A stretch of 36,867 nucleotides of DNA from a virus, in the IMG/VR virus record IMGVR_UViG_3300020213_000236, positions 1-36,867 of that record. The stretch is one strand, 5' to 3'. This document shows, one piece after another, positions 13,683 through 22,471 of the stretch (position 1 is the first letter of the stretch; the number at the start of each line of letters is the position of its first letter). Under the pieces are notes generated by a model, which saw only the letters and a list, made by a program, of their open reading frames with translations, did not search any database and was not told the DNA's origin. A program made the translations under genes and the position numbers.

Positions 13683-14654
13683 ATGCCACAACCAACAGTT
13701 AGAAATGTTCATGTAAACCGCCCGCTAACAAACATCTCCATCGCATTCATGAATGCTCGCGAAGATTATATCGCGGACAAAGTGTTTCCGATGGTGCCTG
13801 TTTCGAAGCAAGGCGATCTCTATTATAAATACGATAAAGACGCGTGGTTCAGAACGGACGCTAAAGAACGCGCTCCTGGAACTGAATCCGCTGGTACGGG
13901 CCACGGGATTTCAACAGATAGCTACTACTCAAAGATCTATGCACTTCACAAAGATGTGTCGGATCCTGAGCGAGCTAACACGGACGATCCTTTGAATGCC
14001 GACCGCGATGCGACTAATCTCGTTACCGAGCAACTCTTGCTCCTCCGAGAAAAATTATTCGTATCGAAATTCTTTGGAACTTCACTTTGGACTGGTTCAG
14101 TCTCTGGTTCGGACATTACCCCTGGTACTCTTTGGAGTGCTTCTGGTTCTGATCCTATCAAAGACGTTCGAACTCAATCGCGAGCCATGAAAAAGAAAAC
14201 CGGACGCAAGGCTAACACCTTGGTAGTTTCCGGAGAAGTTCATGACGCCCTTGTGGATAACGCCGCAATCCTCAGCCGTATCAACGGTGGAGCTTTGCCA
14301 AGCCAACCCGCAATGGTTACTCGTCAGTTGCTTGCCCAAGCATTCGAAGTAGACAACTACCTCGTTGCCGAAGCTGTTGAGAACACCGCTAAAGAAGGCC
14401 AAGCTTTCTCTGGCGCTCACATCTATGGCAAACATGCTTTGCTTTGCTACTCTGAGCCGAATCCTGGTTTGATGAAACCCTCGGCTGGTTACATTTTCGG
14501 ATGGACCGGACTTATCGGCGGCGCGTATGCGGTCGAAATGTCTAAATTCCGAATGGATCAACTTAAGAGTGATCGTATCGAAGGCGAATTAGCTTTCGAC
14601 ATGAAACAAATTTCCGCTGATCTCGGCGTGTTTTTTGCTTCAGTGATCGCCTAA
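13683..14654 (+). CDS. major capsid protein (HK97-fold, Mu/E-type)
   Basis: This 323-residue shell protein follows decoration and scaffold genes. Its N-terminus (ISIAFMNAREDYIADKVFPM) and following VSKQGDLYYKYDKDAWFR block are typical of major capsid proteins of phages with Mu-like head modules, as is the VSGEVHDALVDNAAILSRI segment in the middle. Length is normal for an HK97-fold protein without a long N-terminal delta domain. An excellent AAGGGGGA ribosome site suggests strong translation, as expected for the main virion protein. The fold is inferred from family resemblance, not a computed structure. Confidence 0.9.
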   Translation: MPQPTVRNVHVNRPLTNISIAFMNAREDYIADKVFPMVPVSKQGDLYYKYDKDAWFRTDAKERAPGTESAGTGHGISTDSYYSKIYALHKDVSDPERANTDDPLNADRDATNLVTEQLLLLREKLFVSKFFGTSLWTGSVSGSDITPGTLWSASGSDPIKDVRTQSRAMKKKTGRKANTLVVSGEVHDALVDNAAILSRINGGALPSQPAMVTRQLLAQAFEVDNYLVAEAVENTAKEGQAFSGAHIYGKHALLCYSEPNPGLMKPSAGYIFGWTGLIGGAYAVEMSKFRMDQLKSDRIEGELAFDMKQISADLGVFFASVIA

Positions 14655-14665
14655 GGAGTAATTGA

Positions 14666-14905
14666 ATGTACGTCGCCGTGAGAACTCTCAAGGTAATGTC
14701 GGGGAATCAGGTTGTAGAAGTACTGCCTGGTTCTCCGGTAGACGTCTCCACTTGGAGTGACTTCGTTGTTCGCGCTCACATCAAACAAGGTTTGATTGAA
14801 CGAGCGGGATCTGTCGATGTCACCACCACAGTGAAGAAGTCTCCAACGACATCCACACCGACACCTCAACCAAAGAAGACTGGTGCCAAGGCAGCGTCTC
14901 TTTAA
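14666..14905 (+). CDS. small head-associated hypothetical protein
   Basis: This 79-residue protein sits between the capsid gene and the head-tail connector. The first 50 residues are beta-like (MYVAVRTLKVMSGNQVVEVL) and the last 30 are a Thr/Pro/Lys-rich, probably unstructured tail (TTTVKKSPTTSTPTPQPK). Genes in this spot are often small head or connector accessory proteins. TAAGGAG lies 8 nt before the ATG. I do not recognise the family. Confidence 0.6.
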   Translation: MYVAVRTLKVMSGNQVVEVLPGSPVDVSTWSDFVVRAHIKQGLIERAGSVDVTTTVKKSPTTSTPTPQPKKTGAKAASL

Positions 14906-14917
14906 TTAGGAGCACTG

Positions 14918-15349
14918 GTGACTTGGACCTACACTTCTGATCCGGTTAATAATCAGGTCGATTCTATCCGACTCCTATTAGGAGATACGGATGAGTGTGA
15001 CGCATTATTATCTGACGAAGAGATCCAATTTTATTTGAACCAGTGGTGTGATGTTAATATCGCAGCTACCCAAGCTGCTCTTGCAATCGCTGCTAAATTT
15101 TCTCGTCGTGTTGACGAGTCAGTCGGACAGGTGAGCGTCAGTTACTCACAGTCTGCAAAGCAGTATTTCGCTCTTGCCGAACAACTGAAGACGAGAACGT
15201 CGATCCTGGCGGGCCCTGTTATTTGCGGTGGTATATCGCGAGCTGACAAGTCCAAGTTAGAATCAGATGGTAATCGTGTGCAGCCAGCCTTTACGAAGGG
15301 GCTTCATAGTAATCCAAGGCAGGACGAGAGCAATGAAGACGACCTCTAA
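14918..15349 (+). CDS. head-tail connector (adaptor) protein
   Basis: The 143-residue protein fits the helical adaptor that docks under the portal (HK97 gp6 / SPP1 gp15 type). Supporting features are VDSIRLLLGDTDECDALLSD followed by EIQFYLNQW, a pattern common in this family, then an alanine-rich helix (ATQAALAIAAKFSRRVDE) and a flexible tail. It starts with GTG, with TTAGGAG 7 nt upstream. Its last 17 bases overlap the start of the next gene. Confidence 0.8.
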   Translation: MTWTYTSDPVNNQVDSIRLLLGDTDECDALLSDEEIQFYLNQWCDVNIAATQAALAIAAKFSRRVDESVGQVSVSYSQSAKQYFALAEQLKTRTSILAGPVICGGISRADKSKLESDGNRVQPAFTKGLHSNPRQDESNEDDL

Positions 15350-15839
15350 AATTATCAAAGACAATCGTCGTGAATACGACAAACTCATCAAGTCTTTAAA
15401 AGTTCTAAAATCTGGTCATGTGAATATTGGCGTCCTCGAAAAGGATGGCACTAAAGAGCATAAGAGTCCTATGGGTGGAGGAGACGCCACGATCGCAGAG
15501 ATTGCGACCTGGAATGAATTCGGGACTAAGAAGATACCAGAGAGACCATTTATGAGGGGGGCCGCGGATGAAAATAAAGAAGCCATTGGGAAAATCAAAG
15601 AGAACCTTTACGCAGAAGTTAAGTCAGGCTCCAAGACTAGCAAGCAGGCACTTCAAAGTTTGGGATTCAAGTTTAAAGAAATGGTTCGAAGCCGAATCAT
15701 GCGAAGTATGTCGTGGGCAACCCCATCTGCTGATTCTACCGTTGCGGGGAAGGCCTCGCGTGGAAACCCATCTCCGAACCGCCCGTTAATAGATACCGGG
15801 CTCCTTTTAAGATCTATCGACTATGAGGTGAAGGGGTGA
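15333..15839 (+). CDS. neck / virion morphogenesis protein, HK97 gp10-like
   Basis: The 168-residue protein contains TIAEIATWNEFGTKKIPERP, the hallmark segment of HK97 gp10-like and related virion morphogenesis proteins, with FMR directly after it and a C-terminal PLIDTGLLLRSIDYEV block also typical of this group. These proteins act at the head-tail joint or tail completion. I chose the ATG at 15333; an in-frame upstream start at 15267 lies inside the previous gene. The stop overlaps the next GTG (GTGA). Confidence 0.85.
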   Translation: MKTTSKIIKDNRREYDKLIKSLKVLKSGHVNIGVLEKDGTKEHKSPMGGGDATIAEIATWNEFGTKKIPERPFMRGAADENKEAIGKIKENLYAEVKSGSKTSKQALQSLGFKFKEMVRSRIMRSMSWATPSADSTVAGKASRGNPSPNRPLIDTGLLLRSIDYEVKG

Positions 15840-16189
15840 GTATTCAAAAGAAACTCATTCCACGAATCGGCCTCATGCAAATGGGAGAGACTCTCTCCAT
15901 CACTCGCTACACCAAATGGGAATACGTTAAGGGTAGACCGCAAGCTGAAAAGGCTGACGGGATTATCGTTAAGGGATCTGTCCAGCCTCTGACTGGATCG
16001 GAAATTCTCAAGCTAGAAGAGGGAGAACGCACTCGTGAGCACTACTGGTGCTGGACGAAGGGCGACATAAAGAAAAAAGATTTAGTGACCTTCAATAGTA
16101 ATTGCTTTGAAGTTCAGGTGGTCGAAGATTGGTTGAATCACAAAAAGGCGAGGATGGTAAAGATAGATGTCGATATCCCCGCTCAGTGA
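15836..16189 (+). CDS. head-tail joining (stopper-like) protein
   Basis: This is a 117-residue, beta-rich protein. It begins MSIQKKLIPRIGLMQMGETL and contains GIIVKGSVQPLTGSEILKLE followed by EGERTREHYWCWT, a pattern often found in small phage neck proteins that close the portal channel or join head to tail. It begins with GTG overlapping the previous stop (GTGA) and its end overlaps the next gene by 23 nt. Assignment rests on order and general sequence type; specific family uncertain. Confidence 0.65.
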   Translation: MSIQKKLIPRIGLMQMGETLSITRYTKWEYVKGRPQAEKADGIIVKGSVQPLTGSEILKLEEGERTREHYWCWTKGDIKKKDLVTFNSNCFEVQVVEDWLNHKKARMVKIDVDIPAQ

Positions 16190-16742
16190 TCATAGAGATC
16201 TAGAAGACGCTCTTTGGGATTGGTGTTCAAAGAACGTCCCCAATGAAGTCGAAGTGATATGGGCAAAGCCCAATGCTCCGCGTCCATGCGAGCCTTATGT
16301 CACATTAAATATTTTTGTAGTTTCCCGAAAGTCCGGACAGGATTCTTGGGAGTTAGTGGATGACGACCCCGGTGTGCAGACTTTCAATATTGGAGGTCAG
16401 CGTTATCTCAGTCTCAGTGTCATTGCGTATGGGCCGTCACAGCCCCAACAGAATCAGGGCGGTCCTTCTGCTCAGAAGCTCATTGAAGATTTACGCGACT
16501 CACTAGAAAACCCATACGTCATTGGGAGTCTGAGAAGCAAAGGCATCGCGGTGCATAACGAACCTACTGTCAATGACATTTCAACAATGTTGGAGACAGG
16601 GTTTCAGGACAGAAGTAACATGGACGTAGTTTTTGGCTACGTTCAAAACCGCAAGGTTACGGTCGATACGATCACGAGCGTGGAAACAGAAGGAACGCTT
16701 GAAGGATCGCAGACTCAAGATGTAACCTTGGTAATTGAATAA
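16167..16742 (+). CDS. tail terminator / neck protein (gp12-like, LIC_12616-type)
   Basis: This 191-residue protein lies directly before the sheath gene, where tail-terminator proteins sit. Sequence features such as LEDALWDWCSKN near the start, PRPCEPYVTLNIF and later SVIAYGP fit the neck-terminator gp12-like domain family. The end (GYVQNRKVTVDTITSVE) is beta-rich. The protein would cap the sheath/tube and contact the head. The first 23 bases lie in the end of the previous gene. Confidence 0.7.
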   Translation: MSISPLSDHRDLEDALWDWCSKNVPNEVEVIWAKPNAPRPCEPYVTLNIFVVSRKSGQDSWELVDDDPGVQTFNIGGQRYLSLSVIAYGPSQPQQNQGGPSAQKLIEDLRDSLENPYVIGSLRSKGIAVHNEPTVNDISTMLETGFQDRSNMDVVFGYVQNRKVTVDTITSVETEGTLEGSQTQDVTLVIE

Positions 16743-16754
16743 AGGGGGGACTCA

Positions 16755-17795
16755 ATGAGCCTTGATACTATTATTGAAGTACAAATCGACAGACAGACTA
16801 CCGTGCCTTCACGAGCAGGTTTCGGGATTCCGCTGTTCATGGGACAGGCGCACAAATTAGCTGGCTTAGTCCAATCTTTCAGCTCTATGGAAGATGTGGA
16901 TGCAGTCTTCGATCCGACAGATGAAGAATATAAAGCAGCACTCAAACTTTTCGGACAAACATTCAAACCACCTACGATCAAAATCGGTGAGTGGGCAGCT
17001 CTAGACGCTGCGGATGTTGCTCTTGGAAAGATTCTTGTAGCTGACAGCGATTGGTATGGACTCTGTATGAGTTCTGCCGTCAAAGCAGACATCGAGTTAG
17101 TTGCTCCTCTTATCGAAGCACAAAGAAAAATTTTCATTGCGCGTTCAACCGACGACGCCATCTTCACTAGCGGCACAACAGATGTCGCATACGTGTTGAA
17201 GGCTGCAGGTTATGACCGCACAGCTCTTATCTGCAAAAAAGATGCAGTCACCGATTACCCGGATGCAGCTTGGCTTGGAGAAATGCTCCCACAAGATCCC
17301 GGATCGGCTACCTGGAAATTCAAAACCCTTAAAGGCGTAACGGTTGATAATATCACCGAAGCCGAAAAGGCTTTCGCGATTCGTAACGAAGCTGGCACCG
17401 GTAAGAATGCAAATACTTACTCGTCTGTCGGTGGAGTTGGAATCACTGAAGAGGGCTCTATGGCTTCTGGCGAATTCATCGATGTCATTCAAGGCGTCGA
17501 CTACATCACCGCTAGAATCAAAGAGCGAGTTTACTTCCGCATGGTCAATCTTCCGAAGATTCCTTACACCAACGCTGGTGTTGCAATCATCATAGCTGAG
17601 GTCAACGCGGTTCTTCAAAATGCAATCGCTATTGGGATTCTCCGCGACGATCCGGCTCCCATTATCTCGGCGCCTGACGTTCAGGACGTTGATCCTATTG
17701 ATCGTGGTAATCGATACCTGCCCGACGTGAAGTTCGAAGCTCAGTTGGCTGGCGCGATTCATAAAACCAAGATTCAAGGAACCGTAACGGTTTAA
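16755..17795 (+). CDS. contractile tail sheath protein (DUF3383-like)
   Basis: The 346-residue protein resembles the DUF3383 family, sheath proteins of contractile tails. Visible features are the N-terminal VPSRAGFGIPLFMG, the middle ALDAADVALGKILVAD, ERVYFRMVNLPKIPYTNAGV and a C-terminal GNRYLPDVKFEAQLAGAIHK segment, the interlocking end of sheath subunits. It is short compared with many sheaths, so it probably lacks an extra outer domain. AAAGGGGGGA lies before the ATG, a strong site fitting a high-copy protein. The tube gene follows. This gene and the tube indicate a myovirus-type tail. Confidence 0.87.
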   Translation: MSLDTIIEVQIDRQTTVPSRAGFGIPLFMGQAHKLAGLVQSFSSMEDVDAVFDPTDEEYKAALKLFGQTFKPPTIKIGEWAALDAADVALGKILVADSDWYGLCMSSAVKADIELVAPLIEAQRKIFIARSTDDAIFTSGTTDVAYVLKAAGYDRTALICKKDAVTDYPDAAWLGEMLPQDPGSATWKFKTLKGVTVDNITEAEKAFAIRNEAGTGKNANTYSSVGGVGITEEGSMASGEFIDVIQGVDYITARIKERVYFRMVNLPKIPYTNAGVAIIIAEVNAVLQNAIAIGILRDDPAPIISAPDVQDVDPIDRGNRYLPDVKFEAQLAGAIHKTKIQGTVTV

Positions 17796-17810
17796 TAGGA
17801 GGAGACGAAG

Positions 17811-18248
17811 ATGTTAAGAGAATACAACCCTAAAGAAGTTTCCATGATTGTCGCTGGTAATATTGTTACTGGTTACGCTGATGGAACATACCTAAGTGTC
17901 GAACGCAATAACCCTTCATTCAACCTTCAAATTGGTTCGGATGGAGAAGCTGTTCGCGCTAAATCCAATGACAAGAGCGGTCGAATCACGATCACTCTTC
18001 AATCTGGATCACCTATGAATGACATTCTGTCCGGACTCTGGAAAGCAGACGAACTAAACAGTGGCGGCGTATTCACTGTTTTAGTTAAGGACAATAACGG
18101 CGCATCGTTGCATTCGGCTGAAACAGCTTGGATCGTCCAAGTTGCGAACGCAGAGTACACACGAGAAGCAAGTAGCCGTGAATGGATCATTGAAACCGAC
18201 AATCTCGAATCGTTGGTTGGTGGGAATTTCGCAGCTTCGGCAGGATAA
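17811..18248 (+). CDS. tail tube protein (DUF3277-like)
   Basis: This 145-residue protein lies immediately after the sheath and resembles the DUF3277 phage structural family, which forms the inner tail tube. Features are VSMIVAGNIVTGYADGTYLS, then a beta-rich middle (GRITITLQSGSPMNDILSGL) and a C-terminal WIIETDNLESLVGGN. It is the normal size for a tube subunit. A GGAGGAGA ribosome site is present. Function follows from position and family. Confidence 0.85.
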   Translation: MLREYNPKEVSMIVAGNIVTGYADGTYLSVERNNPSFNLQIGSDGEAVRAKSNDKSGRITITLQSGSPMNDILSGLWKADELNSGGVFTVLVKDNNGASLHSAETAWIVQVANAEYTREASSREWIIETDNLESLVGGNFAASAG

Positions 18249-18255
18249 AAATTAA

Positions 18256-18720
18256 ATGAAGAATTTCGTTACGAAGACGGTCGACGGTGAGACGTACCAG
18301 ATCGAGCAATTCGCAACGACCAAGGCACTGAACGTCTTATCCGACTTGGTTAAGATTGTTGGCGAGCCTTTGGCTCTGGCGGTTAGCGGATCTACACTCT
18401 CAAGTGAAGAACAGTCTCGAATTCTGGGCATGGCGGTTTCAGCTATGGCTCAGCGCATGGATAAAAATACAGTCGTAGCACTGGTAAAAACTTTGATCGA
18501 AAGTTGTCTGAAGGGTGAGGGAGCGAAGATAAACTTCGAACTCGAATTCCAAGGCAAGCTCGGCCATCTGTTCAAACTTGTCTATGCGGTACTAGAGGTG
18601 CAATACGGCAGTTTTTTAGGAGAACTGCTCGGTCGCGCAGGCGAGCTAGCCAAGACCAAAGGCGTGAATCTGAGCAAGCAGTCGACTGGAGAATCTGGCG
18701 AATTATCTTCGGTCGCGTAG
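18256..18720 (+). CDS. tail assembly chaperone, short form (zero-frame product)
   Basis: This 154-residue helical protein is encoded between tube and tape measure, the standard place of tail assembly chaperones, which coat the tape-measure protein during tail assembly. The sequence (ATTKALNVLSDLVKIVGEPL, and a later hydrophobic helix LFKLVYAVLEVQYGSFLGEL) is typical of the first chaperone part. A T TTT TTA heptamer at 18612-18618 lies in the correct frame for a -1 shift. The ordinary product runs to the TAG at 18720; a fraction of ribosomes should make the longer fusion. Confidence 0.85.
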   Translation: MKNFVTKTVDGETYQIEQFATTKALNVLSDLVKIVGEPLALAVSGSTLSSEEQSRILGMAVSAMAQRMDKNTVVALVKTLIESCLKGEGAKINFELEFQGKLGHLFKLVYAVLEVQYGSFLGELLGRAGELAKTKGVNLSKQSTGESGELSSVA

Positions 18721-18842
18721 CAACGCTGCAGGAGATTGAGACACACTGGTCACTTGACGATCTCCTCGACGCTCATGAAGCCCTGGATGCGCGGGAGAAG
18801 GCGCAAGAAGAGGCTACTAAGAAGGCGAGGATGAAAAAGTGA
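18256..18842 (+). CDS. tail assembly chaperone, -1 frameshift fusion (long form)
   Basis: Reading 18256-18618 and then, after a -1 slip, 18618-18842 gives a 195-residue fusion. The -1 frame is open from just after a TGA near 18517 to the TGA at 18840-18842 and contains no ATG, GTG or TTG before the terminal ATG-AAA-AAG, so it cannot be expressed without a frameshift. Its C-terminal half (IIFGRVATLQEIETHWSLDD, LLDAHEALDAREKAQEEA) is typical of the second chaperone part in other phages. The stretch right after the slip is Arg-rich, so a different slip point nearby is possible. The stop overlaps the GTG of the tape measure gene. Confidence 0.75.
18612..18618 (+). promoter_or_regulatory. slippery heptamer T TTT TTA for -1 frameshifting
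   Basis: The zero-frame codons are AGT TTT TTA, so the heptamer has the exact X XXY YYZ phase. A candidate 5-bp hairpin (GCTCG 18627-18631, CGAGC 18642-18646) begins 8 nt downstream, a normal spacer for a stimulatory structure. Confidence 0.7.
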
Positions 18843-21682
18843 TAATCCGGGAACTGATAACTAAACTTGGGTTCGAAGTAGACGACTCCGGTCTGAATAA
18901 GGCTAATGTTGGTCTAGAAAATCTCAAGAAAAAACTTATTGGATTCTCGGTCGCTGTCGGCGGCATCACAGTCCTTGGAAAGATGGCGGCTGAGGCAGCG
19001 AAGCTTGAACAGGCTTTAGCCTCACTCGCTGAAGTATTCGAAGGCACCGACGCTAAGTTCAAAGAAGTCTCTGACGGCCTAAGAGCTAGAGCCGAGCAGA
19101 TGTCGACTTCGATGAATGTTTCATCCGAAGAGATTGCTAAAAATTTCGTTAATGTCATCGATGCAGGCGGTGCTTTAGGCACTAAGGCTTTCGATGAACT
19201 TTCTAATGCTAGTTTAAAGCTCGCCAAGGTCATGAGGATCGACACGGCGCAGTCGGTGGAGATTCTTGCCAACATCACCGAACAGCTCACGGGAAACCTT
19301 GAGAATGCGACTTATGTCTCTGACGGACTCGTTAGGGCGGGTCAGCTCGGAAGAACCTCTGCGACTCAAGTCGCGGCAGCTCTTTCAGTCGTTGGAGATA
19401 CGGCCCAATCGGCCAAGATTCCTTTTGAAGATCTCACAGCAGTCGTAGCCAAGCTCCAATCGACAGGTTTGACAGGTGCTAAGGCGGGTATGAAACTTCG
19501 CGGAGTACTACTCAATCTTTACGACTCCGCAGGGCCTGCTGCAAAAGCACTCGGAAACCTTGGCGTGAACGTATTCGATCAATCAGGAGAGGCTCGTCCA
19601 TTCCTTCAAGTCATTGAAGAGATTCAAGCCGCCCTAAGAACTCTAGGAACTCAAGAGAGAATCGATATCGAGAAAATGATCGGCGGCCCTGGTGGTGCTG
19701 ACACTCTCGCTAAATTATTCAGAGGCGGCACAAAAGGAATAAAAGACTGGTCGAAAGAGATCAAGAACTCTTCCGGAACTTTAGATAAGTCCTACGAAAG
19801 ATCGATGGCCACAGCCATTGAACAAGTCGGACGAATGACTAAAGGTCTAGGGAATCTCGTTAGTGCTATGGGGGAGCCTTTTCTAGCTCCCATCGCAAAA
19901 GCTGCGAGATATATGGCCGACCTCATAGAAAAGCTTCAGAAGTTTATCGAAGAAAATAAGGGAATCATCTCTCCCATTATGAGATTCGTTGGAGCGTTGC
20001 TCATTGTTGGAGCTGCTGTAACGGGATTTCAAATCGTCCTCGCACTTCTAAGAACAAATTTAATTAGATACATCGCCACGACTCTCATAGCTCAGGCAGT
20101 GACTCTCCTTTGGGTAGCCGCTGCAATACTCGCGATAGCTATCGTCATGGATTTAGTCGCCGCAATCGGAGGGTATCCTTCCGTAACTGGCGATGCTGTC
20201 GATGCTTTAGATAAATGGGTTCAGAAGCTCTATCAATCGAACTCCGCGATGGCCCCTTGGATCGCCGGGATCAAGGTTGGCTTAGAAGTGTTCGTCACTC
20301 TTAGCAGGCTCATTCTTGATGGCGTTAAGTATATGTCGATCTTTGCCGCGACTCTCGCGTCGATGGACTTCAAAGGATTCTTTGACGACATATTTAGTTT
20401 CAATTTCAAATCTGCGGCCGACAAGATCTCGAAGCCTTTTGAACTAGCAGGTAAGCAAATTGCAGACATCATGAAGGATAAGACTTCTGGCTATGCGAGC
20501 TACCAGAGGCTCCTATCAGGAAAGTCAGCCATCAATCCTGAAGGTGAAGAGGCTCGTGCTAAAAAAGACGAGGAAGAATTTCAAAAGAATCTTAGAAAGA
20601 TAAATGAAAGAGCGCAAAAAGATAGAATCGTCAGGACCACTTTCGAAGGCGAGCTGAGAGGAAAGAATCTCACAGACGATCAGAGTAAGAAATCGATGAG
20701 GCTTTTAGAAACTGGAGGCATGAAGTCTACAGACGGAATGGATTCTAAGAAGTTCAAAAAAGAATTCGGGTTAAGCCGGACTGAACTGCGAGAAGTATTT
20801 CAATCGGCCACTGACAAGTCTCTGAAACAGATCTCTGTGATGGAATCTTCTATGAAGCCTGGCGCAGAGCCTGATAAAATTGCTCTTCCAGAGAGAGCTG
20901 TAAATGCTGCAAAGGAAAAGACAGAGAAGCCTTCGCCTCAAGGAAGTCTTTCATTTAAAAAGCAAGACGCCACGGTCGATATAAACAGGGGAAACATATT
21001 CAACGACTTCCAAAAACTCCTAGGAGCTAGAGAGCAAAAGAATTCTGAAAAGATTCCTCAAGATATTCCGGAGATGATTAGGGCTCCAGAGGCTACTCGT
21101 ACGATTGAGAATTATACGACTAAGGTAACGTCTCTGGTTGATCAAGATCCTAGAAAGTTCTTAGCTCCTCAGCCATCTCCGATTGCTCCTAAAGAAAATT
21201 CACCGGCTCCACTAAAGAGCCCAATGCTTTTCAAAGAAACTTATCCACCTCCAACTAACGAGAAGCATTCAATGCTTGCTCCTGAGATTACTCAGACCTC
21301 AGAACAGCCTCGTAAGTTCGATAGCGGAAAAAATTACAGCATAGATCCTGAACAAGAGTCTGGAGTTCTATCCCGTCTGAAAAAATATTCAGACTTTGGA
21401 TCTCAACTGAAAGATACTCCGGCTGTCGATGAGTACAGCTCTGGCCTGAAAAGCTTCCAAGAAAAGACCACGCCGATGGATAGACCTGCGGCATCGACTA
21501 CAAATAATAATTATCGAACCTCGAACGTGAATCAACAGAACCAAATTCAAGTCAGCGTGAATATTCCTCCTGGAACTTCCCAAGCTGATGGGGCTGAAAT
21601 GGTTCAAAAAGGAATTCAAGAGGCTATGGAATCAGAAAGGAGACGGGCGTACTTAGATTTCGAGCCCGTGTTTGCACAATAA
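18839..21682 (+). CDS. tail tape measure protein
   Basis: This 947-residue protein is the longest of the tail-body genes. The N-terminal third matches the TP901-type tape measure pattern (KLEQALASLAEVFEGTD, MNVSSEEIAKNFVN, SAASLS-like helices). Hydrophobic segments at about 381-443 (ALLIVGAAVTGFQIVLALL and ILAIAIVMDLVAAIGG) may help DNA cross the inner membrane. The last 300 residues are polar and Pro/Ser/Lys-rich. Tape length sets tail length: at about 0.15 nm per residue this predicts a tail of about 140 nm. It starts with GTG in a GTGA overlap with the frameshift stop at 18842, which supports translation of that frame. Confidence 0.9.
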   Translation: MIIRELITKLGFEVDDSGLNKANVGLENLKKKLIGFSVAVGGITVLGKMAAEAAKLEQALASLAEVFEGTDAKFKEVSDGLRARAEQMSTSMNVSSEEIAKNFVNVIDAGGALGTKAFDELSNASLKLAKVMRIDTAQSVEILANITEQLTGNLENATYVSDGLVRAGQLGRTSATQVAAALSVVGDTAQSAKIPFEDLTAVVAKLQSTGLTGAKAGMKLRGVLLNLYDSAGPAAKALGNLGVNVFDQSGEARPFLQVIEEIQAALRTLGTQERIDIEKMIGGPGGADTLAKLFRGGTKGIKDWSKEIKNSSGTLDKSYERSMATAIEQVGRMTKGLGNLVSAMGEPFLAPIAKAARYMADLIEKLQKFIEENKGIISPIMRFVGALLIVGAAVTGFQIVLALLRTNLIRYIATTLIAQAVTLLWVAAAILAIAIVMDLVAAIGGYPSVTGDAVDALDKWVQKLYQSNSAMAPWIAGIKVGLEVFVTLSRLILDGVKYMSIFAATLASMDFKGFFDDIFSFNFKSAADKISKPFELAGKQIADIMKDKTSGYASYQRLLSGKSAINPEGEEARAKKDEEEFQKNLRKINERAQKDRIVRTTFEGELRGKNLTDDQSKKSMRLLETGGMKSTDGMDSKKFKKEFGLSRTELREVFQSATDKSLKQISVMESSMKPGAEPDKIALPERAVNAAKEKTEKPSPQGSLSFKKQDATVDINRGNIFNDFQKLLGAREQKNSEKIPQDIPEMIRAPEATRTIENYTTKVTSLVDQDPRKFLAPQPSPIAPKENSPAPLKSPMLFKETYPPPTNEKHSMLAPEITQTSEQPRKFDSGKNYSIDPEQESGVLSRLKKYSDFGSQLKDTPAVDEYSSGLKSFQEKTTPMDRPAASTTNNNYRTSNVNQQNQIQVSVNIPPGTSQADGAEMVQKGIQEAMESERRRAYLDFEPVFAQ

Positions 21683-22470
21683 TGCCTAGCATATTTGAAC
21701 TCATTCCAGGATCTGGACAGCAAAAGAAAAGGGTTAGATTTTCTATTCCCTACAGTTCCTTTGCGACTAATTCAAAGCCAAACTTCATTGCGCTCCTCGA
21801 TCTCGAAGCCACGATAAAAGAAACTCATACGATGACGACCGAGCTTACGGAGAATCCGATTGAAGACGGCGGATACGTAACTGATCACGCGAATATTAAA
21901 CCGCGTGAACTTCAGATTGAAGCCATCATCACGGATAACCCTATTTCATTTCAGGCCGCCATCATTGGGAATGCTGCAGGACTCGTAGGGGGAATCATAG
22001 GGCGAGCTGTAAAGAATAATTATGTGCAGGCGATTGCAACTGGAGCGTTGGCTTCGATCGTTACGAAGATTGCGAAACTTTCTAATCCAGGGTCTCGAAC
22101 TGGTGACGCTATGGATAAGCTCATTGGAGCTTGGGAAGGCGCGACTCCGATCTCAGTCACGGAATCTCTCCGTCAGTATCAGAACATGGTCATCACAAAT
22201 ATGGTTTTCAATAGGGATAAAGAGACTGCGAATACTCTGAAATTCACAGTCACCCTGAAAGAGATTCGCGTCGTAACTGGAAAGAAAATTCCAACCGTTA
22301 GAGATAAGCTCGCAGCGAATGTGAAGCATACAGCTCAGTCTGTTATCTCGAATGGGGCGCAACAGAAGGCAGTTCCTACGACCGAGCAGGGATCTAATTG
22401 GCTCACAAGAATAGCGAATAAAGAAAGCATCACGAGAGTCGGCGTCGATGTTTTAAGGAATGGATTTTAA
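21682..22470 (+). CDS. baseplate / tail protein with Dit-like N-terminal region
   Basis: The 262-residue protein directly follows the tape measure, where distal-tail or baseplate hub-associated genes are found. The segment TMTTELTENPIEDGGYVTDH followed by KPRELQIEAIITDNP is characteristic of the Dit-like phage tail protein N-terminal domain. The middle has a hydrophobic stretch (IIGNAAGLVGGIIGRAV), probably a buried helix. It starts with an ATG overlapping the TAA stop of the tape gene. The exact role in the baseplate is inferred. Confidence 0.75.
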   Translation: MPSIFELIPGSGQQKKRVRFSIPYSSFATNSKPNFIALLDLEATIKETHTMTTELTENPIEDGGYVTDHANIKPRELQIEAIITDNPISFQAAIIGNAAGLVGGIIGRAVKNNYVQAIATGALASIVTKIAKLSNPGSRTGDAMDKLIGAWEGATPISVTESLRQYQNMVITNMVFNRDKETANTLKFTVTLKEIRVVTGKKIPTVRDKLAANVKHTAQSVISNGAQQKAVPTTEQGSNWLTRIANKESITRVGVDVLRNGF

Positions 22471-22471
22471 T

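Noticed and set aside
17145-17777. Long open frame (about 210 codons) on the minus strand opposite the sheath gene
   Set aside because: It lies entirely antisense to a well-supported sheath gene, has no ribosome site or family features, and reflects the codon pattern of the sense gene.
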